Shown: positions 8,301 to 17,123 of the stretch, piece by piece
Layout: each line of letters begins with the position of its first letter
Position numbering within the stretch: the stretch's first letter is position 1
From: an uncultured Porphyromonas sp.
Lineage (GTDB): Bacteria > Bacteroidota > Bacteroidia > Bacteroidales > Porphyromonadaceae
Assembly: GCA_902490315.1 (NCBI GenBank)
Contig: CABUDK010000013.1
Location: forward strand, 1 to 30,398
Length of the DNA stretch: 30,398 nt
Direction of reading: 5' to 3'
Made by a program: the position numbers and the translations under genes
Notes under the pieces: model-generated
Database searches by the model: none
The model's input: the letters and a program-made list of their open reading frames with translations, nothing else
Told to the model about the DNA's origin: nothing

Positions 8301-10361
8301 ATGACTAGAAGAAATTTGTTTCGTAGCCTCGTGGCTCTCATTCTCTCTACATTCGCTCTGCCTATGACTGCACAGCAAGGAACCAAGCAGATGACCCCAG
8401 AGATGCTCCTCACGATGCCTCGTGTAGGGAGTTACGCTCTAGCGCCTAATGGTAAGCAGGTGGTCTACAACGTATCTCAACCTTCTATCAAGGACAACAA
8501 CAGCCGTACGACTCTCTATCTCATCAATAGCGATGGCACAGGACGTACCGAGCTGACCGCTCCCTCGGCTGGTAGCGAGTACACCCCACACTGGAGTCGG
8601 GACGGCAAGCAGATATATTTCATGCGTGGCACCGACCAGGGCATGCAGCTCTTCGCACGTACCCTCAGTGATGGTGTAGAGCGTCAGCTCACCGCTATCG
8701 ATGGCGGTATCGTCGACTATCTCTTCTCGCCCGATGAGACGACGCTGCTCTACGTGCAGGACATCAAGGCTCGTCCTGTCGTAACGGACGTCTATCCCGA
8801 TCTAGACAAAGCTGACGCACGCATCATTGAGGATCTGATGTACAAGCATTGGGACGAATGGGTCTCGACGATGCCACACCCCTTTATCGCAAAGGTTACG
8901 GCACAGCCCATTACCAAGGGTCTGGACCTACTCGAGGGTGAACCTTACGAGGCTCCTATGCGCCCCTTCAACGGTATCGAGGATATAGCTTTCAGCCCCG
9001 ATGGCAACCTCATCGCTTACGCTTGCCGCAAGAAGACGGGACTGGAGTACAGTCTCTCGACCAATAGCGACATTTACCTATATAATGTAACCACTGGTGA
9101 GACGACCAACGTCAGCGAGGGTATCATGGGTTACGATACGAACCCTGTCTTCAGCCCCGATGGTCGCTCGCTCATCTGGATCGGTATGGAGCGCGATGGC
9201 TATGAGTCTGACCTACAGGTCATGTATCTCTACGACTTGGCAAAGAAGCAGTACCGTCCTCTCACGGCTGACTTTGAGTACAACATCTCCAACCCCACCT
9301 GGAGTGCCGACAGCAAGACCATCTACTTCATCACTTGCCGTGAGGCGCTGACCCACATTTACAGCTATCAGCTCGCTAATGGCAAGATCAAGCAGATCAC
9401 CGACGGGCAGTACGACTATACGGGCTTTGATATGAATGACAAGGGTGTCTGCGTCGCTTCTCGTCAAGCAATGACCTACCCGACAGAGCTCTTCATGGTC
9501 AATCTGAAGAACGGCACGGCTACCGCACTCACTGAGGAGGACAAGCCAATCATGAGCCAGCTAGGCAACCTAACTTGCGAAAAGCGCTGGATGCCTACGA
9601 CCGATGGCGGCAAGATGCTCACATGGGTCCTCTACCCACCACACTTTGACAAGAGCAAGCAGTACCCCTCCATCCTTTACTGTCAGGGTGGTCCGCAAAG
9701 CACCATCAGTCAGTTCTGGTCTTACCGCTGGAACCCACGTCTCATGGCTGAGCAGGGCTACATCGTCATCCTACCCAACCGTCACGGTGTGCCAGGCTTT
9801 GGTAAGGCGTGGAACGAGCAGATCAGTGGCGACTACAGCGGTCAGAACATCCGCGACTACCTCACCGCTGCAGACCTGATGAAGCAAGAGCCTTTCATCG
9901 CTCCAGATCGTATGGGCGCTGTGGGCGCTAGCTATGGTGGCTACTCGGTTTACTACCTAGCAGGTGTACACGAGGGACGCTTTGCAGCTTTCATCGCTCA
10001 CGCTGGTATCTTCAACCTCGAGGCGCAGTATCTCGAGACCGAGGAGAAGTGGTTTGCCAACTGGGATATGGGCGGCGCTCCTTGGGAAAAGGACAACGCT
10101 ACGGCTCAGCGCACCTTTGCCAACTCACCTCACAAGCTCGTCGACAAGTGGGATACACCTATCCTGATCATTCACGGCGAGCATGACTTCCGCATCCTTG
10201 CATCGCAGGGTATGATGGCCTTTGACGCAGCTAAGATGCGTGGCGTACCAACGAAGATGCTCCTCTTCCCCGAGGAGACGCACTGGGTCCTCAAGCCTCA
10301 GAATGCACTCCTATGGCAGCGCACCTTCTTTGACTGGCTCGATCGTTGGCTCAAGAAGTAA
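8301..10361 (+). CDS. dpp5: S9 family dipeptidyl-peptidase, DPP5 type
   Basis: This 686-residue protein has a signal peptide (about 1-24), an N-terminal WD40-like beta-propeller (about 40-400, with repeated FSPDG/WSxDxK strands) and a C-terminal alpha/beta-hydrolase domain. The catalytic triad reads S544 in GASYGG, D629 in HGEHDF and H661 in EETHWV. Length and triad spacing match Porphyromonas DPP5, a periplasmic enzyme that removes N-terminal dipeptides with Ala or hydrophobic residues at P1 and feeds di-peptides to uptake and fermentation. The HAD gene follows after 6 bases. DPP5 rather than another S9 peptidase is a judgement from the whole-length resemblance; the S9 assignment is certain. 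Confidence 0.92.
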   Translation: MTRRNLFRSLVALILSTFALPMTAQQGTKQMTPEMLLTMPRVGSYALAPNGKQVVYNVSQPSIKDNNSRTTLYLINSDGTGRTELTAPSAGSEYTPHWSRDGKQIYFMRGTDQGMQLFARTLSDGVERQLTAIDGGIVDYLFSPDETTLLYVQDIKARPVVTDVYPDLDKADARIIEDLMYKHWDEWVSTMPHPFIAKVTAQPITKGLDLLEGEPYEAPMRPFNGIEDIAFSPDGNLIAYACRKKTGLEYSLSTNSDIYLYNVTTGETTNVSEGIMGYDTNPVFSPDGRSLIWIGMERDGYESDLQVMYLYDLAKKQYRPLTADFEYNISNPTWSADSKTIYFITCREALTHIYSYQLANGKIKQITDGQYDYTGFDMNDKGVCVASRQAMTYPTELFMVNLKNGTATALTEEDKPIMSQLGNLTCEKRWMPTTDGGKMLTWVLYPPHFDKSKQYPSILYCQGGPQSTISQFWSYRWNPRLMAEQGYIVILPNRHGVPGFGKAWNEQISGDYSGQNIRDYLTAADLMKQEPFIAPDRMGAVGASYGGYSVYYLAGVHEGRFAAFIAHAGIFNLEAQYLETEEKWFANWDMGGAPWEKDNATAQRTFANSPHKLVDKWDTPILIIHGEHDFRILASQGMMAFDAAKMRGVPTKMLLFPEETHWVLKPQNALLWQRTFFDWLDRWLKK

Positions 10362-10367
10362 GAGACC

Positions 10368-10994
10368 GTGATAGATACACTCGTATTTGATTTCGGAGGC
10401 GTCTTAGTGGATCTCCAGCCGGAGGTGTCGCTAAGACGCTTTCGCGAGCTAGGTGTCCAGGATATCGACGAGATGCTCAACCCGTACCGACAGCTCGGCG
10501 TCTTCCACGATCTGGAGATGGGTCTCGTGGGGCGCGAGGAGTTTGTCGCACGGCTCAATGAGCATGCGGGCACAGCCCTGACCGACGAAGAGATCAATGA
10601 GGCGATCATGCTCTTTCTCAAGGGAGTCCCTCAGTACAAGTTTGACTACCTAGAGCAGCTGCGCAAGCAGTACAAGATCTATATCCTATCAAACACCAAC
10701 CCCTACATCATGGCTTATGCCCACAGTCCGCACTTCCTCCCCGCCACGGGGCGCACGCTGAGCGACTATGTGGACAAGGTCTACGCCTCCTGCGATATGC
10801 AGACGATGAAGCCCGACCGAGCTATCTACGAGCAGATGATAGCGGACAGCGGCATGGTGCCGGAGCGCACGCTCTTCATCGACGACAGCACGGCCAATCT
10901 GGAGGCTGCCTCAGCGTTTGGTCTGCAGACTCTCCTAGCGGTCAATGGAACCGACTGGAGACCCGCACTAGCGGCTCGTCTGCAACACGACTAG
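10368..10994 (+). CDS. HAD-superfamily hydrolase (YihX-like phosphatase)
   Basis: The 208-residue protein starts with GTG at 10368, six bases after the peptidase stop; no ATG lies close enough to keep motif I. Motif I is FDFGGVLVD (nucleophile D near residue 6), motif II is ILSNTN, the conserved Lys is in MKPDRAIY, and motif III is FIDDSTANLEAA. The second acidic residue of the usual DxD is replaced by Gly, as in the FDxGxV group to which glucose-1-phosphate phosphatase YihX belongs. The small-molecule substrate is unknown. The GTG start and tight spacing suggest translational coupling with the peptidase. Confidence 0.85.
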   Translation: MIDTLVFDFGGVLVDLQPEVSLRRFRELGVQDIDEMLNPYRQLGVFHDLEMGLVGREEFVARLNEHAGTALTDEEINEAIMLFLKGVPQYKFDYLEQLRKQYKIYILSNTNPYIMAYAHSPHFLPATGRTLSDYVDKVYASCDMQTMKPDRAIYEQMIADSGMVPERTLFIDDSTANLEAASAFGLQTLLAVNGTDWRPALAARLQHD

Positions 10995-11040
10995 ACCACC
11001 CTAGTGGAGCATACGCTCTATAGTTGGTAATTACTTATCG

Positions 11041-11078
11041 ATAGCTCCGTAGGAATTTCGAAATTCCTACGGAGCTAT
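11041..11078 (+). terminator. Perfect 38-bp palindrome, terminator for the HAD gene
   Basis: Positions 11041-11059 and 11060-11078 are exact reverse complements, centred on TTTCGAAA and starting ATAGCTCCGT. The right arm ends ...CTAT followed by TTTTCGATTT on the + strand, so it can end transcription of the HAD gene 47 bases upstream. Its inner part (GGAATTT...AAATTCC) resembles the hairpin at 11191-11230, and it bounds the 21-bp repeat array. Confidence 0.8.
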
Positions 11079-11107
11079 TTTCGATTTGCTACGGAGGAAA
11101 GAAAAAA

Positions 11108-11170
11108 TACTTCGGAAGAATCAAATGAAACTTCGGAAGAATCAAATGATATGTCCGAAGAATTTTCTCG
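11108..11170 (+). repeat. 21-bp tandem repeat array, copy 1 (three units)
   Basis: Units lie at 11108-11128, 11129-11149 and 11150-11170. The first two differ at only one position and share the core ACTTCGGAAGAATCAAATGA. The third is the variant end unit with TCCGAAGAATTTT, able to pair with the CTTCGGA of the unit before. A leader ACGGAGGAAA lies at 11091. The array sits between the convergent HAD and rodA genes, between two hairpins. No open reading frame of note runs through it. Confidence 0.9.
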
Positions 11171-11190
11171 TTCTTCCGTAAGGATAAAAA

Positions 11191-11230
11191 AATAGCCACG
11201 TGGGAATTTGAGATTTCCCACGTGGCTATT
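11191..11230 (-). terminator. Hairpin terminator for the mre-rodA operon
   Basis: A 16-bp perfect stem (11191-11206 with 11215-11230, AATAGCCACGTGGGAA and its complement) has an 8-base loop. On the minus strand the stem is followed by a run of seven T, as expected for rho-independent termination 80 bases past the rodA stop. The GAATTTgAGATTTCC centre is also present in the enolase terminator at 26909-26942. Confidence 0.88.
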
Positions 11231-11310
11231 GATATGTTTGGTCGTTCGGTGTTTGGAACTTTCGGCTGGAGCGATGATTTTTGTTTTGCTCTCCTAGTGG
11301 TGATGCGTGG

Positions 11311-12768
11311 CTAGCGCTTGCCCGAGGCGTCGATCTTGAGGAAGAGTGCGAGCATGAGCGAGAAGCCCCAGAGCGAGGAGCCGCCATAGCTGAAGAAGGG
11401 GAGCGGGATGCCGATGACGGGTACCAACCCCAGCACCATACCCACATTGACCATGAGGTGAAAGAGTAGGACGCACGCTAGGCAGTACCCATAGACCCGC
11501 CCGAAGGTGGAGGGGTGTTGCTCCGCTCGCCACATGATGCGTAGGATCATAGCGAGGAAGAGTAGAAGCAGACCGACGGATCCCGCAAAGCCTTGCTCCT
11601 CGCCGATGGTGCAGAAGATGAAGTCGGTGTCTTGCTCGGGGACATACTTGAGCTTCGTCTGGGTGCCTTGGAGAAATCCTTTGCCCGTGAGTCCGCCTGA
11701 GCCGATAGCTATCTTCGCTTGGTCCACATTGTACCCAGCGCCGCGTGCATCCTGCTCGATGCCTAGAGAAACTGCTATACGCATCTGCTGGTGCGGTGCG
11801 AGGATGTCGTTGTAAACGTACTCTACCGAGAGCGAGAAGGCGAGTAGTCCTAAGCTGGCTAAGCCGACCAAGAGGTAGGTGCGTGAGTAGTGCAGCAGGG
11901 CGCGAACGAAGCAGAAGAGGATGATACAGCTCATCAGTGCCAGTGCGACATAGCTGTAGTCGATCTGCAGCCAGCGCAGAGAGACATACATGCCGACGAA
12001 GTATGCAGCGCTGACGATCCACAAGATGCGCCGCTCGCGCTGCTTCCACCGTACGATGCTGCTGAGGTAGAGGATTGTAGCTACTGAGATGATGCTACAG
12101 ATGAGCAGACGACTGGCATCGGTAGCGCCCCAGCTAACGTCAGCGAGCATGAGTGCCACCACAAAGAGCATCACCGCTAGTGAGGCGAGTAGGAGGAAAG
12201 CGCCTGAGAGTCCCTCACGATAGAGCGCTAAGAAGAAGGCGCAGAAGACGAGCGCCGACCCAGTCTCACTTTGCAATATGATGATCGCCATGGGCAATAT
12301 GATGATCGCGAAAACCTCTAGATAGCCCCGCAGAGTGGTGAGCTTGAACTCAGGGCGATTGAGCCAATAGGCGAGCATGAGTGCGGTGCCGAGCTTAGCA
12401 AACTCAGCGGGTTGTACCCTGACGGGTCCTATGACGAGCCACGAGCGGGAGCCTTTGATATCAGGTGCCACAATCGCTGTCACGATGAGCAGGAGTATAA
12501 AAGCTATATATAAGTAGGGTGCCCCAGACTCAAAGAGATCTTCGTCAATGAGGAGCACTACGCCGCCTAGTACTAGTGCTAGGGAGATCCATATCAGCTG
12601 CTGCATCGGTCGTCCGCCCATCTCTAGCAGATGACCGGGTGTGAAGTCGTACGTAGCTCCGCATATGGCGAGCCAACCACCCGTTACCATCAGGAGGTAG
12701 AGGATGATGAGCGGCCAGTCGAGGCGCATCAGTAGGTTGCTACGTCGTTGCTTGCTAAGGTATGGCAT
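11311..12768 (-). CDS. rodA: Peptidoglycan glycosyltransferase RodA (SEDS family)
   Basis: This 485-residue integral membrane protein polymerises glycan strands from lipid II in the elongasome, paired with PBP2. About ten hydrophobic segments are visible. The SEDS signature is present: the periplasmic loop with KYVPEQDTDFIFCTIGEEQGF, holding the Asp of the (T/S)DFIF motif taken as catalytic, and the C-terminal PVIGIPLPFFSYGGSS. It is longer than E. coli RodA because of an extra stretch around residues 225-330, which I recall as common in Bacteroidetes. It follows mrdA by 15 bases, is the last gene of the operon, and is closed by the terminator at 11191. Confidence 0.96.
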   Translation of the reverse strand: MPYLSKQRRSNLLMRLDWPLIILYLLMVTGGWLAICGATYDFTPGHLLEMGGRPMQQLIWISLALVLGGVVLLIDEDLFESGAPYLYIAFILLLIVTAIVAPDIKGSRSWLVIGPVRVQPAEFAKLGTALMLAYWLNRPEFKLTTLRGYLEVFAIIILPMAIIILQSETGSALVFCAFFLALYREGLSGAFLLLASLAVMLFVVALMLADVSWGATDASRLLICSIISVATILYLSSIVRWKQRERRILWIVSAAYFVGMYVSLRWLQIDYSYVALALMSCIILFCFVRALLHYSRTYLLVGLASLGLLAFSLSVEYVYNDILAPHQQMRIAVSLGIEQDARGAGYNVDQAKIAIGSGGLTGKGFLQGTQTKLKYVPEQDTDFIFCTIGEEQGFAGSVGLLLLFLAMILRIMWRAEQHPSTFGRVYGYCLACVLLFHLMVNVGMVLGLVPVIGIPLPFFSYGGSSLWGFSLMLALFLKIDASGKR

Positions 12769-12783
12769 GCTGCTTGTCGATTC

Positions 12784-14640
12784 TTAGGTGTCGTGTGTGT
12801 AGAGGATCTTTTGTCGGCTGATCTGCTCCACGATAGCTTGGGAGGCTCCTGAGAGTTCGCCATCGCGTAGGTAATACTCCATCATGACGCGGCCGATGGG
12901 TACGCCGTAGGTGGCTCCGAAGCCACCGTTCTCAACATAGACGCTGATGGCCACTTTGGGGTCTTCGAGGGGGGCGAAGCCGATGAAGGCGGAGTGGTCT
13001 TTGCCAAAGCGGTTTTCGGCGGTGCCGGTCTTACCGCATACGTTGATTTCGCCAGGGGCGAAGTTTGCCCGACGACAGGTGCCCGCTAGCACAGCGCCAT
13101 GCATTCCCTGTGCGATCTCCTCCCAGTAGTCTGGCGACACGATCGTATGGTGTGGCGTCCTGTAGAGGGAGTCTAGCGGGGCGTGCTCAATTTTGTGGAC
13201 AACGTGGGGCGTGTAGTAGTAACCTCTATTGGCGATGGTGGCAGCGAGGTTTGCCATCTGCAGCGGTGTGAGCAGCACCTCGCCCTGACCGATGGAGAGG
13301 GAGATGATGGTGGAGGAGTTCCAGCGACTATATACACGGTCGTAGACTGAGCTATTGGGTATGAAGCCCCGGTTCTCACCAGCGAGATCGATGCCGAGCT
13401 TGTAGCCGAACCCAAAGTTTACCATATAGTCGCGCCACTTATTGAGCGCGTCCTGCACGCTGGGGTAGCGTGTGCGGTCATCTAGTAGGAAGTGCAAGCC
13501 CCAGCAGAAGTAAGCATTGCAAGAGGTGGTCAGCGCGCTGCGCAGGTTGAGCGGCGAAGCGTGTCCGTGACAGGCGGGCCGTCCTCGCATACGAGGATAG
13601 CCCCGAGCGCAGGAGAGGAGTGTGGAGGGGGTGACGAGATGCTCCTGAAGCATTAAAGCGCCCATAGCGGGTTTGAATGTGGAGCCAGGGGGGTAGGTGC
13701 CCATGATGGCTCGGTTGAAGAGGGGCTTGCCCTCCTGTAGGACGAGCTGCTGATGCGCCTTGCCTAAGTTCTTGCCTTGCAGCAGTCGTACGTCGTAAGT
13801 GGGCGAGGAGACGAGACAGAGCACCTCGCCACTCTTGGGCTCGATCATGACGATGGCGCCACGCTTGCCCTGCAGGAGTTTTTCGCCGAGGCTCTGCAGA
13901 CCTATATCGATGCTGAGGGTTAGATCTTCGCCTGGAATTGCCTCGATGTCGTCGGCGCCGTCGTTGTAGCTTCCTTGGATCCTACCACGGGCGTCTCGGA
14001 GCAAGAGGTTGACTCCGTTGCGTCCTCGTAAAATGCGGTCGTAGGTGCGCTCCACGCCGCTCTTGCCGACATACTGACCGAGAGCGAGGGTGCTATCGGC
14101 TTTGAGCTCCTCGGGACTGGACTCGCCTAGATAGCCGAGTAGCAGGGCGGCATTGGGCTGGTCGGAGCGACGCACAGCTCGTGGACGGAGTGTGAAGCCT
14201 GATAGCCGAAAGAGCTGCTCCTGTATGAATCCCGCCTCCTCGCTGGTGAGCTGTGACCAGAAGAGCTGTGGGGTAAAGGGCGAGTAGCCTGGATTGATGG
14301 AGCGGTCCCGCAGAGCTCTCATGCGCTCCTTGAGATCCTGCTCCGAGGTGTGCAGAAGACTGGTCAGAAGGGGAGTGTCAAGGGTGTCGGCGAGCTCTTT
14401 GGTGGTGACGAGGAGGTCGTAGGCTGGCTCGTTGTAGACGAGGAGCGTCCCTTTGCGGTCATAGATGACGCCACGGTCGGGGAAGATAACTTCCTCGTAG
14501 AGGGCATTGTGCATGGCGCGCTCTTTGTACTCTGAGCTTACGAGCTGCAGGTAGCCGAGCCGTATGACATACAGCACCACGATGCCTATAGCGATCATCG
14601 GGAGGACGGCGATGCGTAGTCGATGGCGTGGACGCTCCAT
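12784..14640 (-). CDS. mrdA: Penicillin-binding protein 2 (elongasome transpeptidase)
   Basis: This 618-residue class B PBP cross-links peptidoglycan during cell elongation. One N-terminal membrane anchor lies at about 9-34. A PBP dimerisation/pedestal region follows (FPDRGVIYDRKG near 53). The transpeptidase motifs are S320-T-F-K323 in PGSTFK, S373-C-N and K537-T-G in CGKTGTAENRFGKDHSAF. All catalytic motifs are intact and the length is normal. It starts 10 bases after mreD and is followed by its SEDS partner rodA. Confidence 0.96.
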   Translation of the reverse strand: MERPRHRLRIAVLPMIAIGIVVLYVIRLGYLQLVSSEYKERAMHNALYEEVIFPDRGVIYDRKGTLLVYNEPAYDLLVTTKELADTLDTPLLTSLLHTSEQDLKERMRALRDRSINPGYSPFTPQLFWSQLTSEEAGFIQEQLFRLSGFTLRPRAVRRSDQPNAALLLGYLGESSPEELKADSTLALGQYVGKSGVERTYDRILRGRNGVNLLLRDARGRIQGSYNDGADDIEAIPGEDLTLSIDIGLQSLGEKLLQGKRGAIVMIEPKSGEVLCLVSSPTYDVRLLQGKNLGKAHQQLVLQEGKPLFNRAIMGTYPPGSTFKPAMGALMLQEHLVTPSTLLSCARGYPRMRGRPACHGHASPLNLRSALTTSCNAYFCWGLHFLLDDRTRYPSVQDALNKWRDYMVNFGFGYKLGIDLAGENRGFIPNSSVYDRVYSRWNSSTIISLSIGQGEVLLTPLQMANLAATIANRGYYYTPHVVHKIEHAPLDSLYRTPHHTIVSPDYWEEIAQGMHGAVLAGTCRRANFAPGEINVCGKTGTAENRFGKDHSAFIGFAPLEDPKVAISVYVENGGFGATYGVPIGRVMMEYYLRDGELSGASQAIVEQISRQKILYTHDT

Positions 14641-14650
14641 AGTTTATTCG

Positions 14651-15169
14651 CTAGTTCTGACGCCGTGGTAGGTGCTCCAGAAAGAGCATCTGCAGGATCA
14701 TCACGATGAGATAGGTCAGGAGCATACTGCTTCCCAGTCTCAGTGCGTAGTACTCCCAGTCGAAGCCGCCTAGAGAGTCTAGCGTGAAGAGGACAAACTG
14801 GTGGATCGCTACCATCTCTAGGATGACGAGCCAGATGCCCCAGCCATGTATGCGCATAGAGGGAGCGCGGTGTAGGTTGCTCTCAATATCTACGACAGGA
14901 GCCAGGAGGTAGTTGCGCAGGAAGCCGACGAGTGTCAAGGCTGCCATGTGTAGACCCGGAGTGCCACTGAGCAGGTCGACGGAGAGTCCGACGAGTGCCC
15001 CAACGAGTGTGAGCCACTCTTTCGGAGTATCTACGCTAAAGAGTAGCAGCGCAAAGAGATAGACCGAAGGAGTAGCATAGCGAAAGAGCTGTATGTAGTT
15101 AAAGACCTCTACCTGTAGCAGTATCAGCAGTACGATGCCTAGGGTGGTCCATATCATTTGTAGTCTCAT
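14651..15169 (-). CDS. mreD: Rod-shape-determining protein MreD
   Basis: This 172-residue membrane protein has about five hydrophobic helices, with the family-like PSVYLFALLLF near residue 35 and GLSVDLLSGTPGLHMAALTLVGF near 60-85. MreD links MreC to the wall-synthesis enzymes. Its start codon overlaps the mreC stop by four bases (ATGA), which points to translational coupling. The assignment rests on position between mreC and mrdA as well as on the membrane pattern, since MreD sequences are weakly conserved. Confidence 0.92.
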   Translation of the reverse strand: MRLQMIWTTLGIVLLILLQVEVFNYIQLFRYATPSVYLFALLLFSVDTPKEWLTLVGALVGLSVDLLSGTPGLHMAALTLVGFLRNYLLAPVVDIESNLHRAPSMRIHGWGIWLVILEMVAIHQFVLFTLDSLGGFDWEYYALRLGSSMLLTYLIVMILQMLFLEHLPRRQN

Positions 15170-16038
15170 AGATCCTCTGCGCTCTCTTCCTCTAGATTTA
15201 TGACATTGCCACCCGTTATCACGTAGACGTAGTGTAGCTGCCCGAAGTCGGTCGCTAGGAGTACTGGTAGCTCCTTACGATAGGTCAGGGGCGTGCCCGC
15301 GGCGCCTTCACCCTCTAGTCTGCCGATCATCATACCTGGCGGAAAGATGGCGGAGTAGCCACTCGTCACGAGCGTATCTCCAACGGCTAGATGCGCATGC
15401 TTCGGTAAGCCCCGTACGACGCTCTCTGTGGAAGAGAGCTTTTGTCGCCACGAGAGATCTCCTACATGCCCCTCGCGTAGCGTCATACAGCTGAGGGTCA
15501 GGCTTTCGTTGATGAGCGGTACGACCGTAGCGTAGCGAGACCCCACCTGAGCAACGATGCCTACGACACCGCTCTGGGAGACGACCCCCATATTGGGCTT
15601 GATGCCGTCACGAGCGCCACGGTCTATGGTCATCATATTGTTTGCCTTGAGATAGGTCAAACTAACGACTCGTGCCGTCACAAAGGTAAAGCTGGGTTCC
15701 TCCCGTACAATGGTGTCTAAGGTGTCTAAAGGCGTCAGCACCTGTGGCGCGACGGTGTCCGCTAGAAGGTACTCGAACTGCCGCTGCAGAGAGAGGTAGC
15801 GTCCTTCGAGCGTCGCCAGCTGTGCCGTGAGCTGCTGGTTCTGCTCTTGTAGCGAGAGGTAGGAGCGCCAGCGGGCGCCCTCAGTGTGAATCCTCCCCAC
15901 GACAGACGAACTGGCAGCCGCTCCCACGAATGAGTGGTAGAGACTGCCATGAAAGAGTAGGAGCAAGGCGACCGCCTCACATACCACTAGGAGCACCCAG
16001 TGCAGGTTCGCACGAAGGAGTTCGAGGAGACGACGCAT
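15166..16038 (-). CDS. mreC: Rod-shape-determining protein MreC
   Basis: The protein has 290 residues: a short cytoplasmic N-terminus, one membrane helix at about 13-33, a coiled coil at about 62-92 (LQEQNQQLTAQLATLEGRY) and a periplasmic double beta-barrel with the MreC-type TARVVSLTYLKANNMMTIDRG and GVVGIVAQVG. MreC links the cytoplasmic MreB filament to periplasmic PBP2. It starts 38 bases after mreB and overlaps mreD by four bases. Confidence 0.95.
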   Translation of the reverse strand: MRRLLELLRANLHWVLLVVCEAVALLLLFHGSLYHSFVGAAASSSVVGRIHTEGARWRSYLSLQEQNQQLTAQLATLEGRYLSLQRQFEYLLADTVAPQVLTPLDTLDTIVREEPSFTFVTARVVSLTYLKANNMMTIDRGARDGIKPNMGVVSQSGVVGIVAQVGSRYATVVPLINESLTLSCMTLREGHVGDLSWRQKLSSTESVVRGLPKHAHLAVGDTLVTSGYSAIFPPGMMIGRLEGEGAAGTPLTYRKELPVLLATDFGQLHYVYVITGGNVINLEEESAEDL

Positions 16039-16076
16039 GGTTATCTCTTATTGCTATAGTGCCACGTGACTACCCT

Positions 16077-17099
16077 CTAGTGAATGAGAAAGTTGTAACT
16101 ATCTACATTCTTGAGCACCTTGTCGGTACCCATAGCTACAGCGCGTAGTGGATCCTCGGGGACGTTGAACTGTATCGCGAAGCGACGTGTCAGTCTATCC
16201 GCCAGACCACGCAGGAGTGCACCACCGCCTGTCAGGGAAATACCGTTTTGCGTCACATCGGAGTAGAGCTCAGGAGGCGTACTCTCTAGTGTCTTGAGGA
16301 TAGCGCTCTCGATCTTGACTATAGACTTGTCGAGACACTGAGCGATCTCCTGATAGGAGACGCTGATCTGTCGTGGCAGAGAGTCCATCAGGTCGGCACT
16401 CGTGACGATAAAGTCTTCCGGAGCGTTGTCTAGCTCAGCGAGAGCACTACCTACCTCGATCTTGATCTGCTCTGCGGTACGCTCACCGACACGTACATTG
16501 TGCTTCTGGCGCATGTACTCCATGATGTCGTGGGTGAACTCGTCGCCGGCTACACGTATCGACTGCTTAGAGGAGATACCACCGAGCGAGATGACAGCTA
16601 TCTCGGTCGTACCACCACCTATGTCGACTACCATGTTGCCCTCAGGAGCGAGGACATCTATGCCGATGCCAATAGCGGCAGCCATCGACTCGTAGAGCAT
16701 GTAGACATCACGACCGCCAGCGTGCTCGCTTGAGTCCTTGACGGCGCGTATCTCCACTTCCGTACTGCCCGAAGGCACGCTAACGACCATACGTAGCGAG
16801 GGCGAGAAGAGCGAGTGCGACTTCTTATTGATCTGCTTGATCATACCTCGGATCATCTTCTCGGCTGCGTCAAAATCCGCTATGACGCCATCTCTGAGTG
16901 GACGCACGGAGCGAATGTACTCGTGCCCCTTCTCATAGATCTCTCGCGCCTTCGTACCCACGGCGATTACCTCATCATTGCGCCGATCGAAGGCGATGAC
17001 GCTAGGCTCGTCGAAGACGATCTTCCCATCCTTCATTATGATCGTATTAGCTGTGCCGAGGTCTACAGCTAGTTCTTGTCTTAGTTTGAATAGTCCCAT
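16077..17099 (-). CDS. mreB: Rod-shape-determining actin homologue MreB
   Basis: This 340-residue actin-fold ATPase forms membrane filaments that orient elongation. It shows the N-terminal amphipathic MGLFKLRQ, phosphate-1 loop DLGTANT (about 14-20), phosphate-2 loop DIGGGTTE and the adenosine-site TGGGALLRGL. Length is normal and all nucleotide motifs are intact. It starts 24 bases after the purH stop, so it is probably co-transcribed with purH. No clear internal promoter was seen in the gap. Confidence 0.97.
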   Translation of the reverse strand: MGLFKLRQELAVDLGTANTIIMKDGKIVFDEPSVIAFDRRNDEVIAVGTKAREIYEKGHEYIRSVRPLRDGVIADFDAAEKMIRGMIKQINKKSHSLFSPSLRMVVSVPSGSTEVEIRAVKDSSEHAGGRDVYMLYESMAAAIGIGIDVLAPEGNMVVDIGGGTTEIAVISLGGISSKQSIRVAGDEFTHDIMEYMRQKHNVRVGERTAEQIKIEVGSALAELDNAPEDFIVTSADLMDSLPRQISVSYQEIAQCLDKSIVKIESAILKTLESTPPELYSDVTQNGISLTGGGALLRGLADRLTRRFAIQFNVPEDPLRAVAMGTDKVLKNVDSYNFLIH

Positions 17100-17123
17100 A
17101 TATCGTTTGGTTGTGACTAATGA

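Noticed and set aside
11108..11170. Short repeats resembling a CRISPR array
   Set aside because: The 21-bp units abut directly with no unique spacers, there are only three or four, and no cas gene is present.
10995..11310. tRNA or small RNA gene in the HAD-rodA gap
   Set aside because: No cloverleaf or TTCGA-type T-loop pattern fits; the visible structure is explained by the terminators and the repeat array.
11294..12049. 251-codon open frame overlapping rodA on the same strand
   Set aside because: It is out of frame with the clear RodA protein, is Arg/His/Leu-rich as expected for a shadow frame, and has no recognisable domain.
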